From positions 372,001 to 436,000 of the forward strand of contig JADJHU010000001.1 of NCBI GenBank assembly GCA_016707425.1: DNA of 64,000 nucleotides, in the 5' to 3' direction. A model generated the notes under the pieces. That model ran no database searches. It saw only the letters and a program-made list of their open reading frames with translations, and was not told the DNA's origin. Positions 1 through 7,215 of this stretch are shown here, piece by piece. The DNA comes from Gammaproteobacteria bacterium (lineage in GTDB: Bacteria; Pseudomonadota; Gammaproteobacteria; Steroidobacterales; Steroidobacteraceae). Position 1 is the stretch's first letter. Each line of letters opens with the position of its first letter. Made by a program: the position numbers and the translations under genes.

Positions 1-810
1 GACGAAGTCACTCGTGTCGTAGGCCTTGTCGGCACCGACGGTCTTGCGCCGCTCGCCGGGCAGCTCGGCCAGCATCTCCAGTGCCGCCTCGCGCTCGGCA
101 CTGCCGCCGGCCTGGGTCAGCCGGGCATCGACCACGAGGCCATTGCGGTTCTCGGTCAGCACGTGGCCCATGTACGCCGGTACGGCACCCGCCTTCGACG
201 ACTTCGTCGCCAGCCGCGAGTCCGGGTCGGTGTAGCTCTGATGCGTCTCGTTGCTGCGCTTCTGGCCCTTGAAGTTCACTTCCGGGTTGCGCGGGCTGCC
301 GCTGGCCGGCGGTGGCGGGCCCTCCTTCGACACGACACTGCGGTGCGACGCCCAGGCACGCACCAGCGTGCCATCCACCGAGAAATGCTCGGCACTGAGC
401 AGCCCCGCCTCGCGCGCTCGATCCAGTACGCGCGCGAACAGCTCGCGCATCACCTCGTGCTCGATCAGCCGGTCACGGTTCTTGCTGTATGTGGAGTGAT
501 CCCACGGTGCGCTCTCCAGATCGAGCCCCACGAACCAGCGATACAGCAGGTTGTAGCCCAACTGCTCGCACAGCAGTCGCTCGCTGCGCAGCCCGTACAG
601 CGCCTGCAGCAGCAAACCACGCAGCAACTGCTCCGGCGGAATCGACTCCCGGCCCGTCGGCGCATACATCGCCGCGAAGGTCGCGTCCATCTCGCGCAGT
701 GCCGCGTTCACGATCTCGCGAATCGGCCGCAAGGGATGTGCGTGCGGCACGAATGCCTCGGGCGTCACGTAACTGAACAATCGCTCCTGCGTCACATCCG
801 CGCCGCGCAT
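1..810 (-). CDS. IS5-family transposase, N-terminal 270 residues (partial)
   Basis: DDE transposase that would cut and paste its own element. The frame is open from the ATG at 810 to the left edge with no stop, giving 270 codons. The N-terminus (MRGADVTQERLFSYV) and a DUF772-like helical region around residues 10-110 match the common IS5/ISL-type transposases. The first catalytic Asp lies in HFSVDGTLVRAW near residue 155, and a second in VGADKAYD near residue 262. The C-terminal part with the last catalytic acidic residue is outside the window. The visible part has no frameshift, so the copy may be active. Other frames here are antisense shadows. Confidence 0.85.
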   Translation of the reverse strand, partial: MRGADVTQERLFSYVTPEAFVPHAHPLRPIREIVNAALREMDATFAAMYAPTGRESIPPEQLLRGLLLQALYGLRSERLLCEQLGYNLLYRWFVGLDLESAPWDHSTYSKNRDRLIEHEVMRELFARVLDRAREAGLLSAEHFSVDGTLVRAWASHRSVVSKEGPPPPASGSPRNPEVNFKGQKRSNETHQSYTDPDSRLATKSSKAGAVPAYMGHVLTENRNGLVVDARLTQAGGSAEREAALEMLAELPGERRKTVGADKAYDTSDFV

Positions 811-902
811 CGTGCCTCCGTCCTTCCGCACGCCACAAACACGCCGACGATTATGACCGCTGCGCCGTATCCATGCGCGCCGCGAATTTCAACGAACTGC
901 TA
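1..902 (-). mobile_element. IS5-family insertion sequence, one end (continues past the window edge)
   Basis: The element is defined by the transposase frame that starts at 810 and runs leftward out of the window. About 90 bases lie between that start and the stop codon of the next gene (900-902). The sequence at 883-902, read on the minus strand, looks like a terminal inverted repeat of this IS group, so the element end is placed near 902. The exact boundary is inferred, because the other end is not in the window and the repeats cannot be compared. Confidence 0.6.
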
Positions 903-1478
903 ACCAATATCCCCGATCTCCTTCCACATGGTCAGGAAGTGGGAGGCCGGAACACGACCACGAACAACGACATATCCAGTTCTGATTTCCTTGCGCCCCC
1001 ACTTCGTCTGCCAGGGCGCCGTAAATGACCAGAGTTCATCGTCCGCTCCGACGCCTTCAACGAAGGTCTTCCAAGCCGCATTCAGGTGGCCGAACGGCAG
1101 GTCCGGGACCGCGCCCAACGGGTCGGTAACCAACTCACGTGTCTCGATCTGCAGAAGAGACAGACGCTCCTGCAGGTGACTGCGCTCAACGGCAAACTCA
1201 CGCTCTTCGTCTAGCGCAGATACGCCCTTCTTCCCGAAGATATCCATGCCCTTCATGTAGATAACAGCTGGCCAGGCGACCACAACGGCAACGGCGGCGA
1301 GCACCGGTATCACCACGTTGTTCAGGATTCGGTACGAGAGTTTCTTGCGGTCAGGGTCTACCGCATCGAGAGGGCCACGAAGCGATTCCGGCTCGTCCTT
1401 CTTTGTCTGCCGGTGCGCGGCAAAGACGACGGCAAAGACGGCGACACCGATCGCGAGGTATAAGTACAGGTAGATCAC
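900..1478 (-). CDS. hypothetical membrane protein, two TM segments, 3' end at IS boundary
   Basis: 192 residues. Two hydrophobic stretches are visible, at about residues 2-20 and 51-75, separated by a charged linker (KKDEPESL). A charged, possibly coiled region follows (residues 90-120), then a soluble tail. I do not recognise the family. The ATG overlaps the stop of the upstream gene by four bases (ATGA at 1475-1478), so the two are translationally coupled. The stop codon coincides with the inferred end of the IS5 element, so the original C-terminus may have been replaced. GC content is lower than in the core genes nearby, in keeping with an accessory origin. Confidence 0.6.
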   Translation of the reverse strand: MIYLYLYLAIGVAVFAVVFAAHRQTKKDEPESLRGPLDAVDPDRKKLSYRILNNVVIPVLAAVAVVVAWPAVIYMKGMDIFGKKGVSALDEEREFAVERSHLQERLSLLQIETRELVTDPLGAVPDLPFGHLNAAWKTFVEGVGADDELWSFTAPWQTKWGRKEIRTGYVVVRGRVPASHFLTMWKEIGDIG

Positions 1479-1975
1479 GCAGCATCCCCTTCGCCCTTCT
1501 TGGACCGAGGGAAGGAGGTCGCGGCCCAGACTTCATAGCCTTCAGGTGCGCTCTCGGACTCTGCCGTTCCGTTGTGACGTACGCGGGTGTTCTTCACGAC
1601 GCCACGCTCCAAGTCGAGCAACAGATCTCGCTCTAAGGTGCTGCCGTAGCCCATGTGAACATACTTGAGCTGCTTGCCCTGCGGGATGCGAATCGTGCCG
1701 GAGTACCAGTGCGCGAAGACTCTGTCCGGGAAGTCCGGAAAGATGGTGGCAACGGAGGCCTCAGTTCCGTCCTCCAAGGTCCCGTGCAGCTCGACCAGGT
1801 AGAGCCTGCCATCAATGATCTCCCACCGACCGACGTAGCCGCGCCATAGGGCCGTGGAGTTCGACTCGAATCGCGGGTTGAACCCGCCCATGGCGAAGAA
1901 GTCGCTGAGGGGGTTGGTGCACATCGCCACATCCTCCCCCTGATAGCGAAGCCTTTCCGCGATCTGAGCTGTCAT
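1475..1975 (-). CDS. conserved hypothetical protein
   Basis: 166 residues, soluble, no signal peptide or membrane segment. It looks like a compact alpha/beta protein with conserved-looking blocks: an STALWRGYVGRWE motif near residue 40, an FPDFPDRVFAHWYSGT motif near 80 and a KYVHMGYGS motif near 104. I recall similar uncharacterised proteins in Proteobacteria but cannot name a domain or function. Its ATG at 1975 overlaps the stop of the upstream fragment (ATGA), and its stop overlaps the start of the next gene, so three frames form one coupled unit. The unit lies between two IS elements. Confidence 0.6.
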   Translation of the reverse strand: MTAQIAERLRYQGEDVAMCTNPLSDFFAMGGFNPRFESNSTALWRGYVGRWEIIDGRLYLVELHGTLEDGTEASVATIFPDFPDRVFAHWYSGTIRIPQGKQLKYVHMGYGSTLERDLLLDLERGVVKNTRVRHNGTAESESAPEGYEVWAATSFPRSKKGEGDAA

Positions 1976-2205
1976 GTCGTGCCTCCCCTTCTTGTCGTTT
2001 CAGTCTCTGCTTCGCAGCCGGCAAGTGGCAGGCTGCGAAGCGGGCACCGCCAGCGGCCATCGATGAGCCCGTCGGCCACCTGCGAAGTCATGGCCGCTCC
2101 TGTCAGGTCGGCGGCACCGGGCGAGTACTCGTCGCCAACTCCGAACTCTCCGAGGAACTTGGGAGCCAGTGTCGCACCCCACTGGCTCACGGCATGAGCC
2201 ACCAT
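1972..2205 (-). pseudogene. 77-codon frame, probable 3' remnant of a gene cut by the IS3 element
   Basis: The frame begins five bases from the inferred end of the IS3 remnant and ends in an ATGA overlap with the next gene. That coupling argues the frame was coding. The 77 residues (starting MVAHAVSQWGATLAP) have no recognisable domain and an Arg/Thr-rich tail. The most economical reading is that the 5' part was removed by the IS3 insertion or its decay. An alternative is a chance frame in GC-rich DNA. Confidence 0.35.
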
Positions 2206-2209
2206 GAGG

Positions 2210-2520
2210 TGCTCCCCGTTTTAGTACGGCTCGGAGCTTGAGTTCGCGGTTGATAATTCGCTCTGTCTTCGATCCTCGTCAAGGTCTTCCCCGCAATGCA
2301 GTCTCACGCCCGAAGGGCGGGAGAAGCTCCGGTCCGATCTTCGCAAACTCCTCCGGCGTCAGATCGCCCAGCGAGCTGTGCGGCCGCTGCGTGTTGTACT
2401 CGATGCGCCAAGCCTCGATCACACGTCGCGCGTATGCCATTGTGAGAAACCAGTGCTCGTTGAGGCATTCGTCGCGGAATCGTCCGTTGAAGCTCTCAAT
2501 GTATGCGTTCTCGACCCTGA
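2210..2520 (-). mobile_element. IS3-family remnant (terminal repeat plus end of orfB)
   Basis: The segment holds the last ~80 codons of an IS3-type transposase and about 70 bases of 3' flank. That flank ends in a typical TG-starting terminal inverted repeat at 2210-2229 (TGCTCCCCGTTTTAGTACGG on the plus strand). The other end and most of orfA/orfB are absent. The inner junction, where transposase similarity stops, is near 2515-2520 inside the HEPN-domain gene. Confidence 0.7.
2279..2520 (-). pseudogene. IS3-family transposase (orfB) C-terminal fragment
   Basis: The frame carries ENAYIESFNGRFRDECLNEH, then WRIEYNTQRPHSSLGDLTPEEF. This is the end of the rve integrase core of IS3/IS407-type transposases, including the third catalytic Glu in the IESFNG block. 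The first two catalytic Asp residues and the OrfA helix-turn-helix are missing, so it cannot act as a transposase. Upstream codons of the open frame (to 2641) are a shadow of the HEPN gene. Confidence 0.85.
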
Positions 2521-3002
2521 GGTTGCCCCGTCTGGAGAGCGACTTCCTTGTCCTTGGGTCGAGGCGCAAGCTCCTCCAGCACGCGTCCACGCTCCGCCTG
2601 CGCCCGATCCAAGGTCGCTTGGTCCGCGCCCAGCACGCCAAGAAGTCGGTAAAGCGTGTCGATGTCTCGGTAGGCGTCCTCGGAACGCAGGCCGCCGGGC
2701 GGCAAGTGAGCCCAGCGGTTCCGGATCCCCTGCGCTTCCTTCAGCCAATTGCGCGCCTGCTGATCGAGGTTCAGCCGATAGCCAAGGGGGTTCCAGTTCT
2801 GATCGAACACCCTCAGCAAGCCGGCGAGATCCAGTCCAGGCAGCGATTCCACGCGCCGCTCGTTGACCAGGCGCTGCTGCTGAATCGAGAGCCGGTCGAC
2901 GACGTTCGACTGCCACCAGTCCTGACCAAGTTGTGGCAACTCGCGTTGAAGGACAGCAGCGATCGCGGCGGCGACATCTCCCAGGATCTGATGCATCGAC
3001 AT
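2496..3002 (-). pseudogene. truncated Swt1-family HEPN-domain gene (likely lost defence ATPase/helicase)
   Basis: The ATG at 3002 follows a strong Shine-Dalgarno (GGGGGAGAG). Residues 1 to about 150 look like the Swt1-type HEPN domain found at the N-terminus of large ATPases and helicases in defence islands. A block like WNPLGYRLNLDQQARNWL leads to RNRWAH, an R-x4-H HEPN motif, then SEDAYRDIDTLYRLL. After about residue 157 the frame runs into IS3 sequence and stops at 2496, so the expected ATPase/helicase portion is gone. The link to a defence system rests on family knowledge. Only the HEPN part is visible, and whether the stub is expressed is unknown. Confidence 0.65.
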
Positions 3003-3200
3003 TCAGACTCTCCCCCTGCAGCCGCGGCATAGTCGCCCTTGAATGCTGTGGTTCGCTGAGCTCACCTGATGAGCCACGCAGTCTGTGCGGCCGATCAAAC
3101 CGGTCGCGTCGCAACGCGTCCCAGGCCGGGACGATTTCGGCTCGGGATGAGCTGGAATGCTGGGATGTCGCATGGACGGGCGATCGAACGGCATGGCCAG

Positions 3201-4097
3201 CTACCCGATTCCGGCGAGGAGTCGATCGATGAGATCGCTGGCCTGCCGCTGTCGCAACACCCTCGCCTCACGCTGATCCGCCTCGTCGCCCTCCCCCTGC
3301 TCGAACTTGGCCACAGCGACCGGCCCGTCCTTGCGGTAGCCCTCGCTCGCACCGTCGTCGGCAAAGCGTCGACGAAGGACGTCCAGCGCCTCTCGAATCA
3401 CGGCCGCGTGCTTGCCAGCGAGCGCTTGGCCGAAAGCTGCAACGACAGCATCGAGCCCCACCGGCGCGTGCTCGATGCAGTAGACCAAGTCGTGGGCGTC
3501 CTTGCGCTCGAAGCGCTGGTCGAACGCGAACGCCTTCAGGCAGGTGAAGCTGACGATGTCGGCGTGCTTGACGCGCTCGGTCGCCATCCCGTTTTCGCCG
3601 AGCAGCTCGGCGCGGATCTCGGCGACCTGGTACAGGTCGAAGACGATCGACGAGTGCGGGATGTTGAGCGCCGAGATCGTGCCTTCCGTCGGCAGCGGCT
3701 GCACGCGCCCGCCGGCGATCTGCGGCGCGTCGGCCAGCAGCTCCAGCACCATCAGCGCGCCGTGCTCGGTCCGGGTCTGCCACTGCCACGAGCGTTTCAC
3801 GCCCTGGTCGTTCTCGGCTCTCTCGAACCCCATCCGTTTGAGGTTCTCTTCGAGCGTGTGATACGCCTCGGTATCGGCCAGGATCTGCAGGTCGATGACG
3901 ATGTCGACGTCCAGCGTGCCGGCGTGTGCGGGCACGATCGGCGGGCGCGCGGGGACGAGATACCGCGGCGTGAGGCCGCCGACCAGATAGACCGAGTCCT
4001 TCCACGGTCCCAGTCCCCGCAGCAGCGTCACCAGCACCCGTTCGCAGTCGACCGTGTACTCGTCTCTGTAGCCGTCCAGCGTCGCAGGCTTGGCCAT
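3201..4097 (-). CDS. AbiEii-like nucleotidyltransferase, probable toxin of a type IV-like TA pair
   Basis: 298 residues. A polymerase-beta-like nucleotidyltransferase core is visible: VYLVGG (Gly40-Gly41) followed by LDVDIVID with Asp63 and Asp65 as candidate metal ligands, and a helical second half (residues 190-298). The family includes AbiEii toxins and related substrate-binding NTase proteins. The ATG at 4097 overlaps the stop of the AbiEi-like gene (ATGA), the usual antitoxin-toxin arrangement, and this decided the start over an upstream in-frame start at 4340 that would overlap that gene. The exact substrate cannot be read from the sequence. It could also be an uncharacterised NTase-only relative of AbiEii. 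Confidence 0.75.
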   Translation of the reverse strand: MAKPATLDGYRDEYTVDCERVLVTLLRGLGPWKDSVYLVGGLTPRYLVPARPPIVPAHAGTLDVDIVIDLQILADTEAYHTLEENLKRMGFERAENDQGVKRSWQWQTRTEHGALMVLELLADAPQIAGGRVQPLPTEGTISALNIPHSSIVFDLYQVAEIRAELLGENGMATERVKHADIVSFTCLKAFAFDQRFERKDAHDLVYCIEHAPVGLDAVVAAFGQALAGKHAAVIREALDVLRRRFADDGASEGYRKDGPVAVAKFEQGEGDEADQREARVLRQRQASDLIDRLLAGIG

Positions 4098-5182
4098 CAG
4101 AAGCCGATCCTTTCTCGGCGCAGGTGTTCGGCCATCTCCTTGGCTCGACCCTCGCCGCGGAGGAGGTCGAGGTAGACCTGGATCGGACTGGCCAGCCAGA
4201 CTCCGCCGACCCGCTCGCGAAAGAGCAGGTCCCCGGCCGACTTCGCTTCGATGACGGCGAGATTCGCGCCCTCGCTGACGACGCGTGCGCCCAGGTCCGC
4301 GATCGCGGCATCGCCCCCCGATCCCGCCAGCAGTCGGCATCGAACCTGCGAGACCGCCGACAGGAACGGCGCGTAGCGCTGCGCGGCCGCCTCGAAACTG
4401 ACGGCGTAGTCGACGCTATGCGCCTCGCAAACCTGGCCGAGGCGCTCCATCAAGCCGTCGGGCTTCATCGCGGGCACGAAGTAGCGTCGCAGTGCCGGGA
4501 GCCGTATCGAGCCCAGCTGCTTCACCCAGGCATCGAGCAACGCCGCGGGCTGCCGAAGGTGCCTCTGCTTGCTGGGCCCCTGCCCGCGCGACTCCAGCCA
4601 CTCGAGGCGCTCCATTTCGGACAGCACCTGGGACACCGTCGCCGGTGAAACCAGCGTCAGCTCGGCCAGGTCCTTCACGCCGAGCCAGTCCTGATGGCGG
4701 ATCAGCAGGCCGTGCACTACCTGTGCGCGCCGCCCCGTGAACAAGGACCGCATGGACCGGGACAAGGACTTGGGAGGCGGCTTGTCGACGTAGAGGTAGG
4801 CTCCCCGGGCCGGCAGGTAGAGACTGCCGCCGCTGTCGTAGTACCCGACGCGCTCGGCTCGAAGCAGCTCCTTCGCCCCCGGCGAGATGGAATCGGCGAT
4901 CAGGACCGCCAGCGTCTCGCTGCCGCTCTCGCCGGCGGGTTGCTGTCGGGCGAGGCCCCTGATGCGCCAGACGAGCTCGCGGACGTCGCGCGGGTAGACC
5001 GCCTTCCGCACCTCGACGAGCGCGTGGATGGGCTTGCCCGCAACGTCGAGCGCAAGCTGGGCGTCGTGGTCCGGCGCAGCGGTGCGTTCGTGTTCTGCCT
5101 GCACCTCGGGCAGCGACCGAAGTGCCGCGAGGAACTGGTCGATCAGCTCCCGTTCGCTCGCCTGCGCCTGAAGCATGGTCAC
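4097..5182 (-). CDS. AbiEi-like antitoxin / transcriptional regulator
   Basis: 361 residues. The N-terminal ~150 residues look like a small nuclease-fold module, with ALVEVRKAVYPRDV near residue 55. A winged helix-turn-helix follows at about residues 160-205 (LAELTLVSPATVSQVLSEMERL). The C-terminal part resembles the AbiEi C-terminal domain, with a conserved end around residues 325-350 (WLASPIQVYLDLL). AbiEi proteins repress their own operon by binding inverted repeats and neutralise the NTase partner. The downstream NTase gene and the palindromes at 5221-5261 fit that model. The start is the ATG at 5182. Confidence 0.75.
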   Translation of the reverse strand: MTMLQAQASERELIDQFLAALRSLPEVQAEHERTAAPDHDAQLALDVAGKPIHALVEVRKAVYPRDVRELVWRIRGLARQQPAGESGSETLAVLIADSISPGAKELLRAERVGYYDSGGSLYLPARGAYLYVDKPPPKSLSRSMRSLFTGRRAQVVHGLLIRHQDWLGVKDLAELTLVSPATVSQVLSEMERLEWLESRGQGPSKQRHLRQPAALLDAWVKQLGSIRLPALRRYFVPAMKPDGLMERLGQVCEAHSVDYAVSFEAAAQRYAPFLSAVSQVRCRLLAGSGGDAAIADLGARVVSEGANLAVIEAKSAGDLLFRERVGGVWLASPIQVYLDLLRGEGRAKEMAEHLRRERIGF

Positions 5183-5194
5183 CGCCTAGGTTCG

Positions 5195-5261
5195 CTGTGC
5201 AGTAAATATAGTCACCATACCGAATATTCGATCAAATCGCAATATTTGCTGAACAGCAAAT
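5195..5261 (-). promoter_or_regulatory. AT-rich control region of the AbiE-like operon with two palindromes
   Basis: This is an AT-rich patch in otherwise GC-rich DNA. It holds a perfect 10-base palindrome, CGAATATTCG (5221-5230), and a perfect inverted repeat, ATTTGCTG-AA-CAGCAAAT (5244-5261). On the minus strand a TTGCGA box, a 17-base spacer and TATGGT form a plausible sigma-70 promoter that overlaps the palindromes. Binding by AbiEi at these repeats is inferred from the known negative autoregulation of such systems. Confidence 0.55.
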
Positions 5262-5322
5262 CTGCAATCTTCCGGGGAGCCGCCACCAAGGGCGGCCTCC
5301 AACTCGAGCTAGGAGAGATGCG

Positions 5323-5427
5323 ATGAGACGCCAAGGCACCCCAGTCAGCCGGGAGGCACTGTACGAAGAGGTCTGGACGGACGCGGTGACGGTCGTCGCG
5401 CCCCGAAGTGGCTCTTCTCGTAGGTGA
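5323..5427 (+). pseudogene. 5' scrap of a conserved hypothetical gene (REALYEEVW family)
   Basis: The ATG follows AGGAGAG with good spacing. The 34-residue frame contains VSREALYEEVWTDAVTVVAPR, the usual beginning of a widespread family of uncharacterised proteins that continues with a helix-turn-helix-like segment and a GYWAK motif. Here similarity breaks after about codon 28 and a stop follows, so only the N-terminus survives. The break at about 5406 marks a deletion or insertion junction. Confidence 0.5.
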
Positions 5428-5609
5428 GCGTCGAGGCGAGCGCGTGCGCGATCGGGTCGTAGAGCTTCTTGCGCCGCGCGTACTCCACCATGCTCCCTGC
5501 ATGCGACCCAACACTCTTCAGCGGAATTCCGTACCCCAAGAAACAGACCCGAGTGGCGGCCGATTCTCCCGATCGATCTCTATAGACACGTATCGCCCGG
5601 GAGAGCCCC
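5428..5609. other. remnant intergenic sequence at the island/core boundary
   Basis: No intact gene is seen. On the minus strand 5345-5510 encodes a frame with MVEYARRKKLYDPIAHALAS that looks like the tail of some protein, but I cannot assign it. The guaA stop lies just beyond. I take this as scrambled debris where the accessory island meets the conserved chromosome. Confidence 0.4.
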
Positions 5610-7187
5610 CTACTCCCACTCGATTGTCGCCGGCGGCTTGCTCGAAACGTCGTATACCACACGCGACACGCCCGGCACCTCGTTGACGATGCGCCGTGAG
5701 ACGAGATCGAGAAAGTCATAGGGCAACCGCGCCCAGTGCGCGGTCATGAAGTCCACGGTCTCCACCGCCCGCAGCGCGATCACATGCTCATAGCGGCGCC
5801 CGTCGCCCATCACGCCCACCGAGCGCACGGGCAGGAACACCGCGAATGCCTGGCTCACCTTGTCGTAGAGCTCGTGGCGACGCAGCTCCTCGATATAGAT
5901 ATGGTCGGCGCGGCGCAGCGTTTCGACGTGTCCGGCGCGCACCTCACCGAGGATGCGCACGCCGAGCCCAGGACCCGGGAAGGGATGGCGGTAGACCATC
6001 TCGCGCGGCAACCCGAGCTCGATCCCGAGCCGGCGTACCTCGTCTTTGAACAGTTCGCGCAGGGGCTCGACGAGTTTGAGGCGCATCTGCTCGGGCAGGC
6101 CGCCGACGTTGTGATGCGACTTGATGACCTGTGCCTTGCCGGTCTTCGCGCCGGCCGACTCGATCACATCCGGGGAGATCGTGCCCTGCGCGAGGAACCC
6201 GACGTCTTCGAGCTTGTGGGCGTCCTCGTCGAAGACCTCGACGAAGAGCCGCCCGATGATCTTCCGCTTGATCTCCGGGTCGGTGACGCCGACGAGTGCG
6301 GCATAGAAACGCTCCGCAGCGTTCACGCGCACGACGCGCACGCCGAGATGCTCGGCGAACGTACCCATCACCTGGTCGCCCTCCCCCAGGCGCAGGAGCC
6401 CATGGTCCACGAACACGCAGACGAGCTGTTCGCCTATTGCCCGATGCAGCAGCGCCGCGACCACTGAGGAATCCACCCCACCCGAGAGCCCAAGGAGCAC
6501 GCGCCCGCGCCCGACCTGTTCGCGCACGCGCCCGATCGCATCCTCGATGATGTTGCCGATGCTCCAGAGCGCGGCGCAGCCGCAGATCTCGCGCACGAAG
6601 CGCTCGAGAAGGCGTGCGCCCTGCGGCGTATGCGTCACTTCGGGGTGGAACTGCACGCCGTAGATGCGTCGCTGCTCGTCAGCCATCGCGGCGTAAGGTG
6701 AATTGCCGCTGCGTCCGACGGCTGTGAAACCCTGAGGCAACACCTCGACACGATCGCCATGACTCATCCACACTTCGAGCACGGCGCGCCCTTCTGCATC
6801 GCGCCGGTCGAAGATGCCGTCGAAGAGCCGCGATGGCGCACTCGCGGTGACTTCCGCATAGCCGAACTCGCGGTGCGTGGCGGCTGCAACGCGTCCCCCG
6901 AGTTGCTGGGCCAGGGTCTGCATGCCATAGCAGATGCCGAGCAGTGGAACGCCGAGCGTGAAGAGCGCGTCCGGAGCCCGCGGGGGCTGTTCATCCGTGA
7001 CGGACTCGTGGCCACCGGAAAGGATGACGCCACGCGGTGCGAAGGCCCGCAGCGCCGCATCCGTCATGTCCCAGGGATGGATCTCGCAGTAGACACCGAA
7101 CTCACGCACGCGCCGGGCGATGAGCTGCGTCCACTGCGAGCCGAAATCGAGGATCAGGATGCGGTCGGCGTGGATGTCCCGGGACAT
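5610..7187 (-). CDS. guaA: GMP synthase (glutamine-hydrolysing)
   Basis: 525 residues, full length. Converts XMP to GMP with ATP and glutamine, the last step of GMP synthesis in the cytoplasm. The class I amidotransferase domain covers residues 1-200, with the nucleophile Cys in GICYGMQ and the His/Glu pair in FHPEV. The ATP-pyrophosphatase domain carries the PP-loop LSGGVDSS near residue 234. The C-terminal dimerisation domain ends in the canonical KPPATIEWE. The N-terminal loop reads GGHES where GGPES is usual, a small substitution away from the catalytic triad. It lies 28 bases downstream of guaB and is probably cotranscribed. Confidence 0.97.
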   Translation of the reverse strand: MSRDIHADRILILDFGSQWTQLIARRVREFGVYCEIHPWDMTDAALRAFAPRGVILSGGHESVTDEQPPRAPDALFTLGVPLLGICYGMQTLAQQLGGRVAAATHREFGYAEVTASAPSRLFDGIFDRRDAEGRAVLEVWMSHGDRVEVLPQGFTAVGRSGNSPYAAMADEQRRIYGVQFHPEVTHTPQGARLLERFVREICGCAALWSIGNIIEDAIGRVREQVGRGRVLLGLSGGVDSSVVAALLHRAIGEQLVCVFVDHGLLRLGEGDQVMGTFAEHLGVRVVRVNAAERFYAALVGVTDPEIKRKIIGRLFVEVFDEDAHKLEDVGFLAQGTISPDVIESAGAKTGKAQVIKSHHNVGGLPEQMRLKLVEPLRELFKDEVRRLGIELGLPREMVYRHPFPGPGLGVRILGEVRAGHVETLRRADHIYIEELRRHELYDKVSQAFAVFLPVRSVGVMGDGRRYEHVIALRAVETVDFMTAHWARLPYDFLDLVSRRIVNEVPGVSRVVYDVSSKPPATIEWE

Positions 7188-7215
7188 CGCGGCCCCGGTC
7201 TGCGATCGGACCGGC

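Noticed and set aside
2000..2182. Alternative minus-strand and plus-strand frames over the 77-codon remnant
   Set aside because: No start-stop coupling or ribosome binding site; the 1972-2205 frame is favoured by its ATGA overlap.
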